DNA of 64,000 nt from positions 3,224,001-3,288,000 of the forward strand of contig NZ_CP134779.1 in assembly GCF_031884435.1 (NCBI RefSeq), written 5' to 3'. The stretch comes from Bosea sp. 685 (GTDB taxonomy: Bacteria; Pseudomonadota; Alphaproteobacteria; Rhizobiales; Beijerinckiaceae). The translations under genes were made by a program, and so were the position numbers. Under the pieces are notes generated by a model. It was not told the origin of the DNA, did not search any database, and worked only from the letters and a program-made list of their open reading frames with translations. Positions 36,914-45,390 of the stretch are shown here, in pieces. The first letter of the stretch is position 1; every line of letters begins with the position of its first letter.

Positions 36914-36942
36914 AAGCGATCGCTTCCGCGAATAATATTCGC
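36914..36942. promoter_or_regulatory. Two adjacent palindromes in the LysR / RraA-type divergent region
   Basis: AAGCGATCGCTT (36914-36925, perfect) and GCGAATA-A-TATTCGC (36928-36942, perfect) lie side by side between the divergent genes, in the place where a LysR protein would bind its recognition and activation sites. Confidence 0.55.
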
Positions 36943-36954
36943 TTTCTGTCATTA

Positions 36955-37674
36955 TTGCGACGTCACATATTGGTTGTCGTCGAAACCATTTTTCTGACGC
37001 AGGTTCAAAACCATGCCGCTGATCGGCCACCGCACCAACCCGAGCCCCCCGCCGTTCCGGCTGCCATTCTCGATGCCTTTCGCGGCGCTGCCGTCGCGGT
37101 CATTTCCGACAATATGAACCGGCTGCACGGCACCAAGAGCCTCAAGCCCTATCATCGCTCGGGCCATCTGGTCGGCACCGCGGTGACGGTGAAGACGCGG
37201 CCCGGCGACAACCAGGCCCTGCACAGGGCCTATGAATTCCTGCGCCCCGGCGATGTGCTGGTCGTCGATGGCGGCGGCGACGAGATCCAGGCGCTGGTCG
37301 GCGAGATCATGATGAGCCGCGCCAAGGCCATGGGCGTCGCCGGCTTCGTCATCGACGGCGCGATCCGCGATGTCGCGGCCTTCGTCGAGGCCGGTTTCCC
37401 CTGCTATGCCCGCAGCGTCACCCATCGCGGCCCCTACAAGACGGGGCCGGGCGAGATCAACGTGCCGGTCGCAATCGACGGCATGGTGGTGATGCCGGGC
37501 GATGTGGTGGTCGGCGATGCGGACGGTATCGTGACCTTCGACCGCACTGATGCCGAGGAATTGCTAGCGCTGGTGCGCAAGCAGGAGGCGCGCGAAGCCG
37601 GCGCGCTCACCGACATCGCCGAGGGTCGCCTCGACAAGCCCTATACCGGGATCATCGAAAAGGCCGCGTCATGA
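36955..37674 (+). CDS. RraA-family protein, 4-hydroxy-4-methyl-2-oxoglutarate aldolase-like; probable N-terminal frameshift
   Basis: The C-terminal 210 codons encode an RraA/HMG-aldolase-like protein: VISDNMNRLHGTKSLKPYH, VVDGGGDEIQALVGEIMMSR, and VAGFVIDGAIRDVAAFVEAG with the metal/substrate Arg-Asp pair. This family cleaves 4-hydroxy-2-oxo diacids to pyruvate with a divalent metal. No good start exists in this frame (only TTG at 36955 or 36970). The likely ATG at 37013 is in another frame and reads MPLIGHRTNPSP, as family N-termini do. One extra C in the C6 run at 37045-37050 would join the two frames. The next gene overlaps by 4 bp. The protein is functional only if that shift is a sequencing error or is bypassed. 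Confidence 0.8.
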   Translation: MRRHILVVVETIFLTQVQNHAADRPPHQPEPPAVPAAILDAFRGAAVAVISDNMNRLHGTKSLKPYHRSGHLVGTAVTVKTRPGDNQALHRAYEFLRPGDVLVVDGGGDEIQALVGEIMMSRAKAMGVAGFVIDGAIRDVAAFVEAGFPCYARSVTHRGPYKTGPGEINVPVAIDGMVVMPGDVVVGDADGIVTFDRTDAEELLALVRKQEAREAGALTDIAEGRLDKPYTGIIEKAAS

Positions 37675-38891
37675 CCGTCTCCGCCATCCCGCTCTCGGCG
37701 CGCGTCCAGCGCATCAAGCCTTCGCCCAGCATGGTCGCGCGGATGCGCGCCCAGGAGTTGCGGGCGCAGGGCCGCGACATCATCGATCTCACCACCGGCG
37801 AACCCGATTTCGACACGCCCCTCCACATCCAGCAGGCGGCGATCGCCGCGATGGCGGCCGGAGAGACCCGCTATGCGCCGGTCAACGGCACGCTGCGTCT
37901 GCGCAAGGCGATCGCCGCGAAGTTCGAGCGCGAGAACGGCGTCAGCTACCCGCTCGACCAGATCGTCGTCGGCAGCGGCGCCAAGCAGATCATTTTCAAC
38001 GCGCTCGCAGCGACACTGGGCGAAGGCGACGAGGTCATCGTGCCCGCGCCCTATTGGGTGTCCTATCCCGACATGGTGCTGGCCTGCGACGGCACGCCGG
38101 TGATCGTGGCCTGCGGCGAAAACTCCGGCTTCAAGCTGACGCCGGAGGCGCTTGAGGCCGCGATCACGCCGAAGACGCGCTGGCTCCTGCTGAACACGCC
38201 CTCGAACCCGACAGGCGCCTTCTATTCGGCCGCCGAGATGACGGCGCTGACCGAGGTGCTGCTGCGCCATCCGCATATGGCGCTGATGACCGACGACATC
38301 TACGAGGATATCCGCTTCGATGGCGGCGAGCCGGTCTGCCCCGTGGCGATCGCGCCGGGGCTGCGCGAGCGCACGCTCCTGGTCAACGGCGTCTCCAAGA
38401 CCTACGCCATGACCGGCTTCCGCATCGGCTATGGCGCCGGCCCGAAAGCGCTGGTGACGGCGATGAACGTCATCCAATCGCAGACCACCTCGGCGGCGGC
38501 GGCCCCGAGCATGGCAGCGGCCGCAGCCGCGCTCGAGGGCGACCAAAGCTTCGTCGGTGAAGCCCGCCTCGCCTATCGGGCCCGCCGCGACCGGGCGGTC
38601 GAATTGCTCAACGCGATCGACGGCATCACCTGCCTCACGCCCGACGGCGCCTTCTATGTCTACCCGTCCTGCGCCGGATTGATCGGCAGGAAGACGGCTG
38701 AGGGCCATGAACTGAAGAGCGATCTCGATGTCGCGCTCTATTTCCTGGAAGAGGCCGGCGTCGCCATGCTCGACGGTTCGGCCTATGGGCTATCGCCTTA
38801 TCTGCGCCTGTCGATCGCCACATCTCTCGACGCGATCGAGGAGGCCTGCGCGCGGATGAAGCGCGCCAGCGACGCATTGCAACGATCATAA
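37671..38891 (+). CDS. PLP-dependent aminotransferase, class I/II (AspC-like)
   Basis: A 406-residue fold-type I aminotransferase. It has TTGEPDFDTPLHIQQAAIAA, VGSGAKQIIFNALAATL, PAPYWVSYPDMVLACDG, LLNTPSNPTGAFYSAAEM, the PLP Lys in LVNGVSKTYAMTGFRIGYG, and the C-terminal substrate Arg in SPYLRLSIATS. These fit aspartate aminotransferase subgroup I-gamma. The ATG overlaps the aldolase-like stop. Between an aldolase and an amino acid transporter, it probably deaminates the imported amino acid to a 2-oxo acid. Confidence 0.93.
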   Translation: MTVSAIPLSARVQRIKPSPSMVARMRAQELRAQGRDIIDLTTGEPDFDTPLHIQQAAIAAMAAGETRYAPVNGTLRLRKAIAAKFERENGVSYPLDQIVVGSGAKQIIFNALAATLGEGDEVIVPAPYWVSYPDMVLACDGTPVIVACGENSGFKLTPEALEAAITPKTRWLLLNTPSNPTGAFYSAAEMTALTEVLLRHPHMALMTDDIYEDIRFDGGEPVCPVAIAPGLRERTLLVNGVSKTYAMTGFRIGYGAGPKALVTAMNVIQSQTTSAAAAPSMAAAAAALEGDQSFVGEARLAYRARRDRAVELLNAIDGITCLTPDGAFYVYPSCAGLIGRKTAEGHELKSDLDVALYFLEEAGVAMLDGSAYGLSPYLRLSIATSLDAIEEACARMKRASDALQRS

Positions 38892-38908
38892 AAACAGGGG
38901 ACTAGACC

Positions 38909-39745
38909 ATGAAGCTGCTTTCGATCCCGGGCGTTGCCGCCCTTGCCACCCTTGCCGCCCTTCTCGCCGGCACCGCTACGACCGCGGCCAAGGCCGACCA
39001 GCTCGCCGACATCAAGGCGCGCGGAAAGCTGATCTGCGGCACGCTCGGTACGGCCGAACCCTTCTCCTTCCAGCACCCGCAGACGCGCCAAATCGTCGGC
39101 TACGATGTCGATATCTGCCAGAAGGTCGCGGATTCGCTCGGCGTGACGCTCGAACTGAAGCCGATCGCGGTGGAGGCCCGCATTCCCGAGCTGACGCAGG
39201 GCCGCGTCGATATTCTCGCCGCCAATCTCGGCTATACGCCTGAGCGCGCCCAGCAGATCGACTTCTCCTATTCCTATTTCGTCAGCCAGCAGAAGCTGAT
39301 GGTCACCAAGGAATCGGGCATCACCACGCTCGACAAGCTCGCCGGCAAGAAGGTCACGGCGCTGAAGGGCTCCTCCTCCGAGCAGGGCGTGCGCCGCCTG
39401 ATCCCGACGGCGGAGACGGTCACCTTCCAGGACACCTCCTCGGCCTATCTCGCGCTGATCCAGGACAAGGTCGATGCCTTCTGCGCCTCCGAATTGATCC
39501 TGGTGAAGCTGCGCCAGCAGAGCCAGGCCAAGACGCCGATGGTGGTGATCGAGAAGTCGCTCTTCGTCGAGCCCTGGGGTCTGGGCCTGCGCCGCGGCGA
39601 AACCGCCTTCAAGGACCAGGTCAACGGCGTCCTGACGAAGCTCGCCAGCTCCGGCGAGATCGACACGGTCTTCTCGAAATGGCTGGGCGCCGGCACCGCC
39701 TTCGACATCAAACGCGATTTCCCGGTCGAAGAGATCAAGGGCTGA
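38909..39745 (+). CDS. Polar amino acid ABC transporter substrate-binding protein (SBP_bac_3)
   Basis: A 278-residue periplasmic protein with a classical signal peptide (MKLLSIPGVAALATLAALLA, cleavage near TAAKADQ). Family-3 motifs are LADIKARGKLICGTLGTAEP, VGYDVDICQKVADSLGVTLE and RIPELTQGRVDILAANLGYT. A single repeat-rich gap separates it from the permeases. It resembles glutamate/aspartate or glutamine binders, consistent with a dicarboxylic amino acid ligand such as a hydroxylated glutamate; that ligand is inferred. Confidence 0.92.
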   Translation: MKLLSIPGVAALATLAALLAGTATTAAKADQLADIKARGKLICGTLGTAEPFSFQHPQTRQIVGYDVDICQKVADSLGVTLELKPIAVEARIPELTQGRVDILAANLGYTPERAQQIDFSYSYFVSQQKLMVTKESGITTLDKLAGKKVTALKGSSSEQGVRRLIPTAETVTFQDTSSAYLALIQDKVDAFCASELILVKLRQQSQAKTPMVVIEKSLFVEPWGLGLRRGETAFKDQVNGVLTKLASSGEIDTVFSKWLGAGTAFDIKRDFPVEEIKG

Positions 39746-39766
39746 GGGCCTGAGAGACTGTTCGGA

Positions 39767-39900
39767 AACTCCCTGAGCCTTCATCCTGAGGAGCGGGCGT
39801 AAGCCCGCGTCTCGAAGGATGCTCCAGGAGCCTTCCGGAACCATCTGGAGCATCCTTCGAGACGCCGCTTACGCGGCTCCTCAGGATGAGGGCTCTAATT
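39767..39900. repeat. Large palindromic element (CTCATCCTGAG type) between binding-protein and permease genes
   Basis: The arms are CATCCTGAGGAG (39782-39793) with CTCCTCAGGATG (39877-39888), and a perfect 20-bp pair at 39808-39827 and 39845-39864 (CGTCTCGAAGGATGCTCCAG and its complement). The outer border GGAAACTCCCTGAGCC recurs at about 58240. It is a recognisable dispersed element and probably gives a transcript hairpin that lowers permease expression relative to the binding protein. Confidence 0.8.
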
Positions 39901-39942
39901 TCCAAACGGGCTCTAAGCTCGACGGCCGGGGGGCGGCGCGCG

Positions 39943-40641
39943 ATGGGATATGTCTTCGACCTGCGTGGCGTGCTCAGCGGCCAGTATCTCGACTGGTTCG
40001 TGATCGGCGTCGCCACCACGCTCGCCCTGACCTGCGTCGCCTGGTGCCTTGCCATGGCTATGGGGATCATCCTGACCCTGATCAGGATGATCCCGCTGCC
40101 GCCGCTCGGCTGGTTCGTCGCGCTCTATGTCGAGTATCACCGCAACGTGCCTCTCCTGGTGCAGATCCTCATCTGGTATTTCGGCGTCCCCTCGCTGCTG
40201 CCGCGCCCGGCTCGGCAATGGATCAACGCCCATCACGGCGAGTTCCTGCTGGCGGCGATCGCACTCGGCCTCGCCTCGGCTGCCTATATCGCCGAGGATA
40301 TTCGCAGCGGCATCCGCTCGATCCCCAAGGCGCAATATGAGGCGGCGCGCTCGATCGGCTTCGGCTATCTCGGCGCCATGGGCTATGTCGTGCTGCCGCA
40401 GGCGATGCGGATCGCGATCCCGCCCCTGATCAACCAGACCCTGCTGCTGTTCAAGAACACCAGCCTCGCCATGGCGATCGGCGTCGGCGAACTGACCTAC
40501 CGCACGCGTGAGGTCGAGAGCTACACCTTCAAGACTTTTGAGGCCTTCGCGGTCGCCACCGTGATCTATCTCCTGATCTCCTTCGGCATCATGGCGCTGG
40601 GATCCTATTCGGATCGCCGCCTCAAGCTCGAGACGCGCTGA
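39943..40641 (+). CDS. Polar amino acid ABC transporter permease (first of two)
   Basis: A 232-residue HAAT-type permease beginning MGYVFDLRGVLSGQYLDWFV. It carries EYHRNVPLLVQILIWYFGVP, the EAA-type loop IPKAQYEAARSIGFGYLGAM, and LPQAMRIAIPPLINQTLLLF. The ATG at 39943 follows GGGGGGCGGCG. An in-frame ATG at 39886 lies inside the palindromic element and is unlikely to be used. The stop shares its last base with the start of the second permease. Confidence 0.92.
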   Translation: MGYVFDLRGVLSGQYLDWFVIGVATTLALTCVAWCLAMAMGIILTLIRMIPLPPLGWFVALYVEYHRNVPLLVQILIWYFGVPSLLPRPARQWINAHHGEFLLAAIALGLASAAYIAEDIRSGIRSIPKAQYEAARSIGFGYLGAMGYVVLPQAMRIAIPPLINQTLLLFKNTSLAMAIGVGELTYRTREVESYTFKTFEAFAVATVIYLLISFGIMALGSYSDRRLKLETR

Positions 40642-41347
40642 TGCTGGAGATCCTTGAGAACAACTGGCTGCTCTTCCTCGTCGGCCAATACCCGCATGGG
40701 CCAATCGGCGGCCTGACCATGACGCTGTTCATGGCGGCAACCGCGCTTGCCCTGTGCTTTCCCTTCGCCATCGCGCTGGCGCTGGCCCGGCTCAGCCCCT
40801 ATCGCTGGCTGCGCCTGCCGGCCACCGCGATCGTGCACGCGGTGCGCGGCCTGCCGCTGATCATGTTCATCTTCTGGACCTATTTCGTCTCGCCGCTGGT
40901 GATCGGGCGCGCGGTCGGCGGGGTCGAGACGCTCATCATCGCGCTGGTGGTCTATGAGGCGGCCTATCTCTCGGAGATCATCCGCGCCGGCATCGAGGGC
41001 CTGCCTGCGGGACAGGTCGAGGCCGCCAAATCGCTCGGCCTGCGCTATTGGCCGACCACCTTCAAGGTCGTGCTGCCGCAGGCGCTGCACAACATGCTGC
41101 CGAGCATGGTCAGCCAGTTCGTCTCGACCATCAAGGAAACTTCGCTCGGCTACGTCATCAGCGCCCATGAGGTGACCTTCGCCGCGAGCCAGGTGAACAA
41201 TGTGCTGCTGACCCAGCCCTTCGAGGTCTACGGCATCCTGGCCCTGACCTATTTCGTGCTGTGCTTCGCCTTGACCTCGCTCGCCCGCTTCATCGAGCGG
41301 CGCACCTCGTCTGGGCGCGGCGGGGCGCCCGGCGTCATCGTCGCGGC

Positions 41348-41351
<4 letters not shown>
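40641..41351 (+). CDS. Polar amino acid ABC transporter permease (second of two)
   Basis: A 236-residue HAAT-type permease. It starts [20 protein letters not shown] and has [20 protein letters not shown], the EAA-type loop [20 protein letters not shown], and [20 protein letters not shown]. It pairs with the preceding permease as GltJ/GltK-type subunits do. The ATG overlaps the previous stop by one base, and its stop overlaps the ATPase start by 4 bp. Confidence 0.93.
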
Positions 41352-42100
<749 letters not shown>

Positions 42101-42225
42101 CGACGACCGATTGCGGCTGGATGGACTGGCGATCCTTCAGCTGCGGCAACGGAATGTTGAAGACAGGATTGGCGTGGGGTTAGGATCGGTCTCTTGATGC
42201 CATAGACAAAAAAGGGGGAAGTGCC

Positions 42226-43113
42226 GTGCAGCGCCTGACCGCCAAGGATTTTCCGCAAGAGCTGCTTGAGCTCTACGATTTTTATGCTCACGGAAAAATT
42301 ACCAAGCGCGAATTCTTAGATCGCGCCGGCAAATTCACCGTGGGCAGCATGACGGCCGCCTCAATTCTGGCCTCGATGAGCCCCGACTACGCGCTTGCGC
42401 AACAAATCTCGTTCACCGATCCCGATATCGTCGCTAGCTATATCACTTACCCCTCTCCGAAGGGGCATGGCGATGTGCGAGGCTACTGGGTGGCCCCGAC
42501 GAAAGCCACCAGCCGCGTCCCCGCGGTGGTGGTCGTGCACGAGAACCGTGGCTTGAACCCTTATATCGAGGATGTCGCCCGCCGGGTCGCAAAGGCCGGC
42601 TTCATTGCCCTTGCTCCGGACGGGTTGAGCTCCGTCGGCGGCTATCCCGGCAATGACGACAAGGGCCGCCAGCTGCAGCAGCAGGTCAGTCCGGAGAAGC
42701 TGATGAACGACTTCTTCGCAGCCATCGAATTCCTGGTGAAGAGCGATCAAACCACCGGTAAGGTCGGCATCACGGGCTTCTGCTATGGTGGTGGCGTGGC
42801 CAATGCGGCCGCCGTCGCTTATCCGGAGCTTGGCGCCGCTGTGCCGTTCTATGGTCGCCAGCCCCGCGCCGAGGATGTGGCACGCATCAAGGCACCTCTC
42901 CTGATCCATTATGGTGAGTTGGACACCGGCATCAATGCGGGCTGGCCAGCCTATGAAACGGCACTGAAGGCGGGCGGCAAGACCTATGAAGCGTACATCT
43001 ATCCCGGCGCCAATCACGGCTTCCACAACGACTCGACCCCGCGCTATGACGAGACGAACGCCAAGTTGGCCTGGGACCGGACGATAGGCTGGTTCAAGCG
43101 CTACCTTATCTGA
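42226..43113 (+). CDS. Dienelactone hydrolase family protein, YghX-like
   Basis: A 295-residue alpha/beta hydrolase. An N-terminal helix and a hydrophobic stretch (KFTVGSMTAASILASMSPDY) precede the core. The triad is C186 (GITGFCYGGG), D233 (YGELDTGIN) and H264 (PGANHGFHN), with VVVHENRGLNPYIEDVARRV before it. Cys as nucleophile is the dienelactone hydrolase hallmark. The start is GTG at 42226 with GGGGGAAG upstream. Base use is visibly more A/T-rich than in neighbours, especially in the first 200 bp, a possible sign of transfer. The role is unknown. Confidence 0.88.
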   Translation: MQRLTAKDFPQELLELYDFYAHGKITKREFLDRAGKFTVGSMTAASILASMSPDYALAQQISFTDPDIVASYITYPSPKGHGDVRGYWVAPTKATSRVPAVVVVHENRGLNPYIEDVARRVAKAGFIALAPDGLSSVGGYPGNDDKGRQLQQQVSPEKLMNDFFAAIEFLVKSDQTTGKVGITGFCYGGGVANAAAVAYPELGAAVPFYGRQPRAEDVARIKAPLLIHYGELDTGINAGWPAYETALKAGGKTYEAYIYPGANHGFHNDSTPRYDETNAKLAWDRTIGWFKRYLI

Positions 43114-43301
43114 GCGGGAGGCCGGCTCCATCTCGCATGAGCCCTTCGACAGCAGCTGCCCGGCACGGAAATCATGAGCGCCTGAGGTAAGACGGCGAGA
43201 TCTGGTTCATGGAAAAGCTGCTAGCGTCCCGCTCTTGGAGCGCCGATATCCAGATACGCCGGTGATCGACGGCTCCAAGATTGACTGCCCAAGAGTAAAA
43301 C

Positions 43302-43703
43302 ATGACCACGCCGGACATCACCCGCATCCCCAACAAGACGCTTCCCAGCAAGTCGGCCGTAGCGGTCTACCATCTACCGGGCGGAGGCGGCTTCCTCTGG
43401 GCGGTCGCGACCTCGCCTGACCGCAGGCAGGACATCAAGGCGCAAACGCTGGGCACGCAGGGCGTCCTCGAGATCTATCTCAGGGATGCCGGCCTCGACC
43501 GCACGCGCATCGTCAAGGCGGAGATCGTGGTGACCGATCACGACAACAAGCCGGCCTTCGACGAAGCCTGGTCGAGCTGGATGCCAGCCGGTTCCGGGCC
43601 CGTGCGCTCCTTCGTGCAGTCGGTGATGCCCGAAGGCGACCTGATCGAGATCATCATCACCGCCGCCCTGCTCCCGCCCACCGCGGAGCAGCAGGCAGGA
43701 TGA
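43302..43703 (+). CDS. RidA-family (YjgF/YER057c/UK114) protein
   Basis: A 133-residue small protein of the Rid superfamily: LPSKSAVAVYHLPGGGGFLW, AQTLGTQGVLEIYLRDAGLD, RIVKAEIVVTDHD, and the C-terminal LIEIIITAALLP. The classical RidA catalytic Arg in an IR(S/T)-type motif near the C-terminus is not clear, since the sequence is GPVRSFVQSVMPEGDLIEI, where R lies earlier. Family members hydrolyse imines/enamines produced by PLP or flavin amino acid enzymes, which suits the surrounding aminotransferases and amino acid oxidases. Confidence 0.82.
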   Translation: MTTPDITRIPNKTLPSKSAVAVYHLPGGGGFLWAVATSPDRRQDIKAQTLGTQGVLEIYLRDAGLDRTRIVKAEIVVTDHDNKPAFDEAWSSWMPAGSGPVRSFVQSVMPEGDLIEIIITAALLPPTAEQQAG

Positions 43704-43754
43704 GATGAGGACGACGGTTCTTGTCGATCAGGACTCGTCGAGCTGGATTGCCGA

Positions 43755-43970
43755 TCAGGCGGCGCGACCTGGTGCCTGTTCAGACGGCGTGCCGTCCTTG
43801 ATGGCGCCTTTGATCTGGTCCCGCAGTTCAGGCGTGTCCTGATGCCCGTGCACGGCGACGGCGTGCTGCACAGCCACCTCCAGGAGTTCGCCCTCGGTAT
43901 CGGCGGTAATCGCGACCGAGCACTTCATCTCGCTCGGGAATTCGCGGCAGTCGATGAACTTGCGTCCCAC
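43755..43970 (-). CDS. DUF1059 small protein
   Basis: A 71-residue protein. It matches the DUF1059 pattern: an N-terminal FIDCREFPSEMKCSVAITAD with two Cys, followed by TEGELLEVAVQHAVAVHGHQ and an amphipathic helix. The function is unknown. The start is GTG at 43970 with GAGGAGG 6 bp upstream. A long hairpin lies 25-63 bp upstream of the start and may regulate it. Confidence 0.8.
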   Translation of the reverse strand: MGRKFIDCREFPSEMKCSVAITADTEGELLEVAVQHAVAVHGHQDTPELRDQIKGAIKDGTPSEQAPGRAA

Positions 43971-44298
43971 GGCATCCTCCTCAATTGGAAGATATCAAGC
44001 CCCCTTCCATCACATCGAATGGAAGCGGCTTGATTCACGCTACGCTTACGCAGCGGAATTGACAATTGATGACAACAACAGGTGCTGCTCAGTTCGCCGC
44101 AGATCAAGCGCAACTGCTAGTTGCGTAAGCATTCGCTTCAGGCGCAGCCAAGGCATTCTTGCACCGTGAGCACGCGGCGCTAGCCGTTGCGGAGTTCGTC
44201 TCGCTATATCCGGACATCGAAACTGTTCATGACAGATCGTGTCGTCCCGCCGATAGGCGTCAAACCCGAAAACGCGCGACAAGCCTGGGCCGCGTGGA
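43971..44298. promoter_or_regulatory. Intergenic region with two hairpins upstream of the DUF1059 gene
   Basis: No gene seen. A two-part stem, TCAAGCC (43995-44001) with GGCTTGA (44027-44033) and CTTCCAT (44004-44010) with ATGGAAG (44019-44025), lies just before the ribosome binding site of the DUF1059 gene. A second hairpin CGCAACT-GCT-AGTTGCG is at 44109-44125 and may end the upstream minus-strand operon. Confidence 0.55.
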
Positions 44299-45390
44299 TC
44301 ACAAGGCGGGCGACCAGCCCAGGTTTGGGGCGACCGTTTCCGCGAAGTCGGCCAGGAGCCGCGTGTTCTCGGCCAGGCTGAAGGCGGGTGGCAGGAAGAG
44401 CACGATCTCGTCCGCCGCGGCGAGGCCGGGATCGTTGCGCACGGCCTCGGTTACCTGGTCGCGGGTGCCCTGGAAGACCGGAGAAATCTGGACACCGGGC
44501 GGCTGGTTCGCAGGCGCGGCCGGCTTGAGGGCGCCCTTGGGACGAGACGCGCCGATGCCTTGGGTTCGACGCTCGAGGTCGTAGGCGGCATATCTCTCCC
44601 GGAGTTCGGCGGTGGTGCCGACCAGGATCGAGGCGGCGACAGCGACCGGCGGCGGCGGGGTGCCCCATCTCTCGCGCCAGGCCGTCCGGTAGGCATTGAT
44701 GCTGCGGGCCTGATACGCTCCGAAGGCCTCGCCCTCGGCGTGATCGTGCTGCACGGTCCCGCAGATGAGCCCGATTCCGAGCTCGGCAGCCTGCAGCGCG
44801 GAACCCAGGCTGGCCGAACCCTGCCGGATCCGGGACCGCAGGGTCGGGCTGTGCGGCGTGACGCGCAGCTCGGTGCCCTCCGGGGCGCCCTGCCCCGGCC
44901 CGGCGACGGTGTGGAGAACCTCACCCGAGATCGCCGCCAGGAAGCGCGCCTGACGGCGCTTGGCCTCCGTCCGGGCATCGGTGTCCGCCGCGCCGAAGAC
45001 AGCGTCGAAGGCGGCATTGGCGCCGGTCGAGATGGCGAGCTCCAGCCGACCGCCGATCAGCAGGTCGGTCGTGCCGGCAGCCTCGGCGAGCAGGATCGGA
45101 TCCTGGTAGCGCATCGGGATCACCGCGGAGCCCAGCGTGATGTGTCTCGTGTGCTGACCGGCCGCGGCGAAGAACGGCAGCGGAGAGGACAGGTAGTGGT
45201 CGAAATGTCGCTGATACGCCCAGCCCGATTGATAGCCGAGCCGCTCGGCCGCCTTGAACAACTCGATCCCTTCGATCAGCCCCTGCGCCGGCCCGGCGTC
45301 ATCGTTGAACGACACCCGAGTGTTGAAGCCGAGCCGCTGTTTCCGGCGGAATGGCGCGGGCGGCTCGCTGGCGAGTGCGGTCATGGTCAT
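44299..45390 (-). CDS. LLM-class flavin-dependent oxidoreductase
   Basis: A 363-residue luciferase-like TIM-barrel protein. It shows LGFNTRVSFNDDAGPAQGLI, AAERLGYQSGWAYQRHFDHY, ITLGSAVIPMRYQDPILLAE and GGRLELAISTGANAAFD, and closes with FQGTRDQVTEAVRND. It is the last gene of a seven-gene operon. Its ATG overlaps the stop of the ATPase gene (ATGA). It probably oxidises the transported compound with FMNH2, alongside the SsuD-like and SfnB-like enzymes of the same operon. The substrate is unknown. Confidence 0.87.
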   Translation of the reverse strand: MTMTALASEPPAPFRRKQRLGFNTRVSFNDDAGPAQGLIEGIELFKAAERLGYQSGWAYQRHFDHYLSSPLPFFAAAGQHTRHITLGSAVIPMRYQDPILLAEAAGTTDLLIGGRLELAISTGANAAFDAVFGAADTDARTEAKRRQARFLAAISGEVLHTVAGPGQGAPEGTELRVTPHSPTLRSRIRQGSASLGSALQAAELGIGLICGTVQHDHAEGEAFGAYQARSINAYRTAWRERWGTPPPPVAVAASILVGTTAELRERYAAYDLERRTQGIGASRPKGALKPAAPANQPPGVQISPVFQGTRDQVTEAVRNDPGLAAADEIVLFLPPAFSLAENTRLLADFAETVAPNLGWSPAL

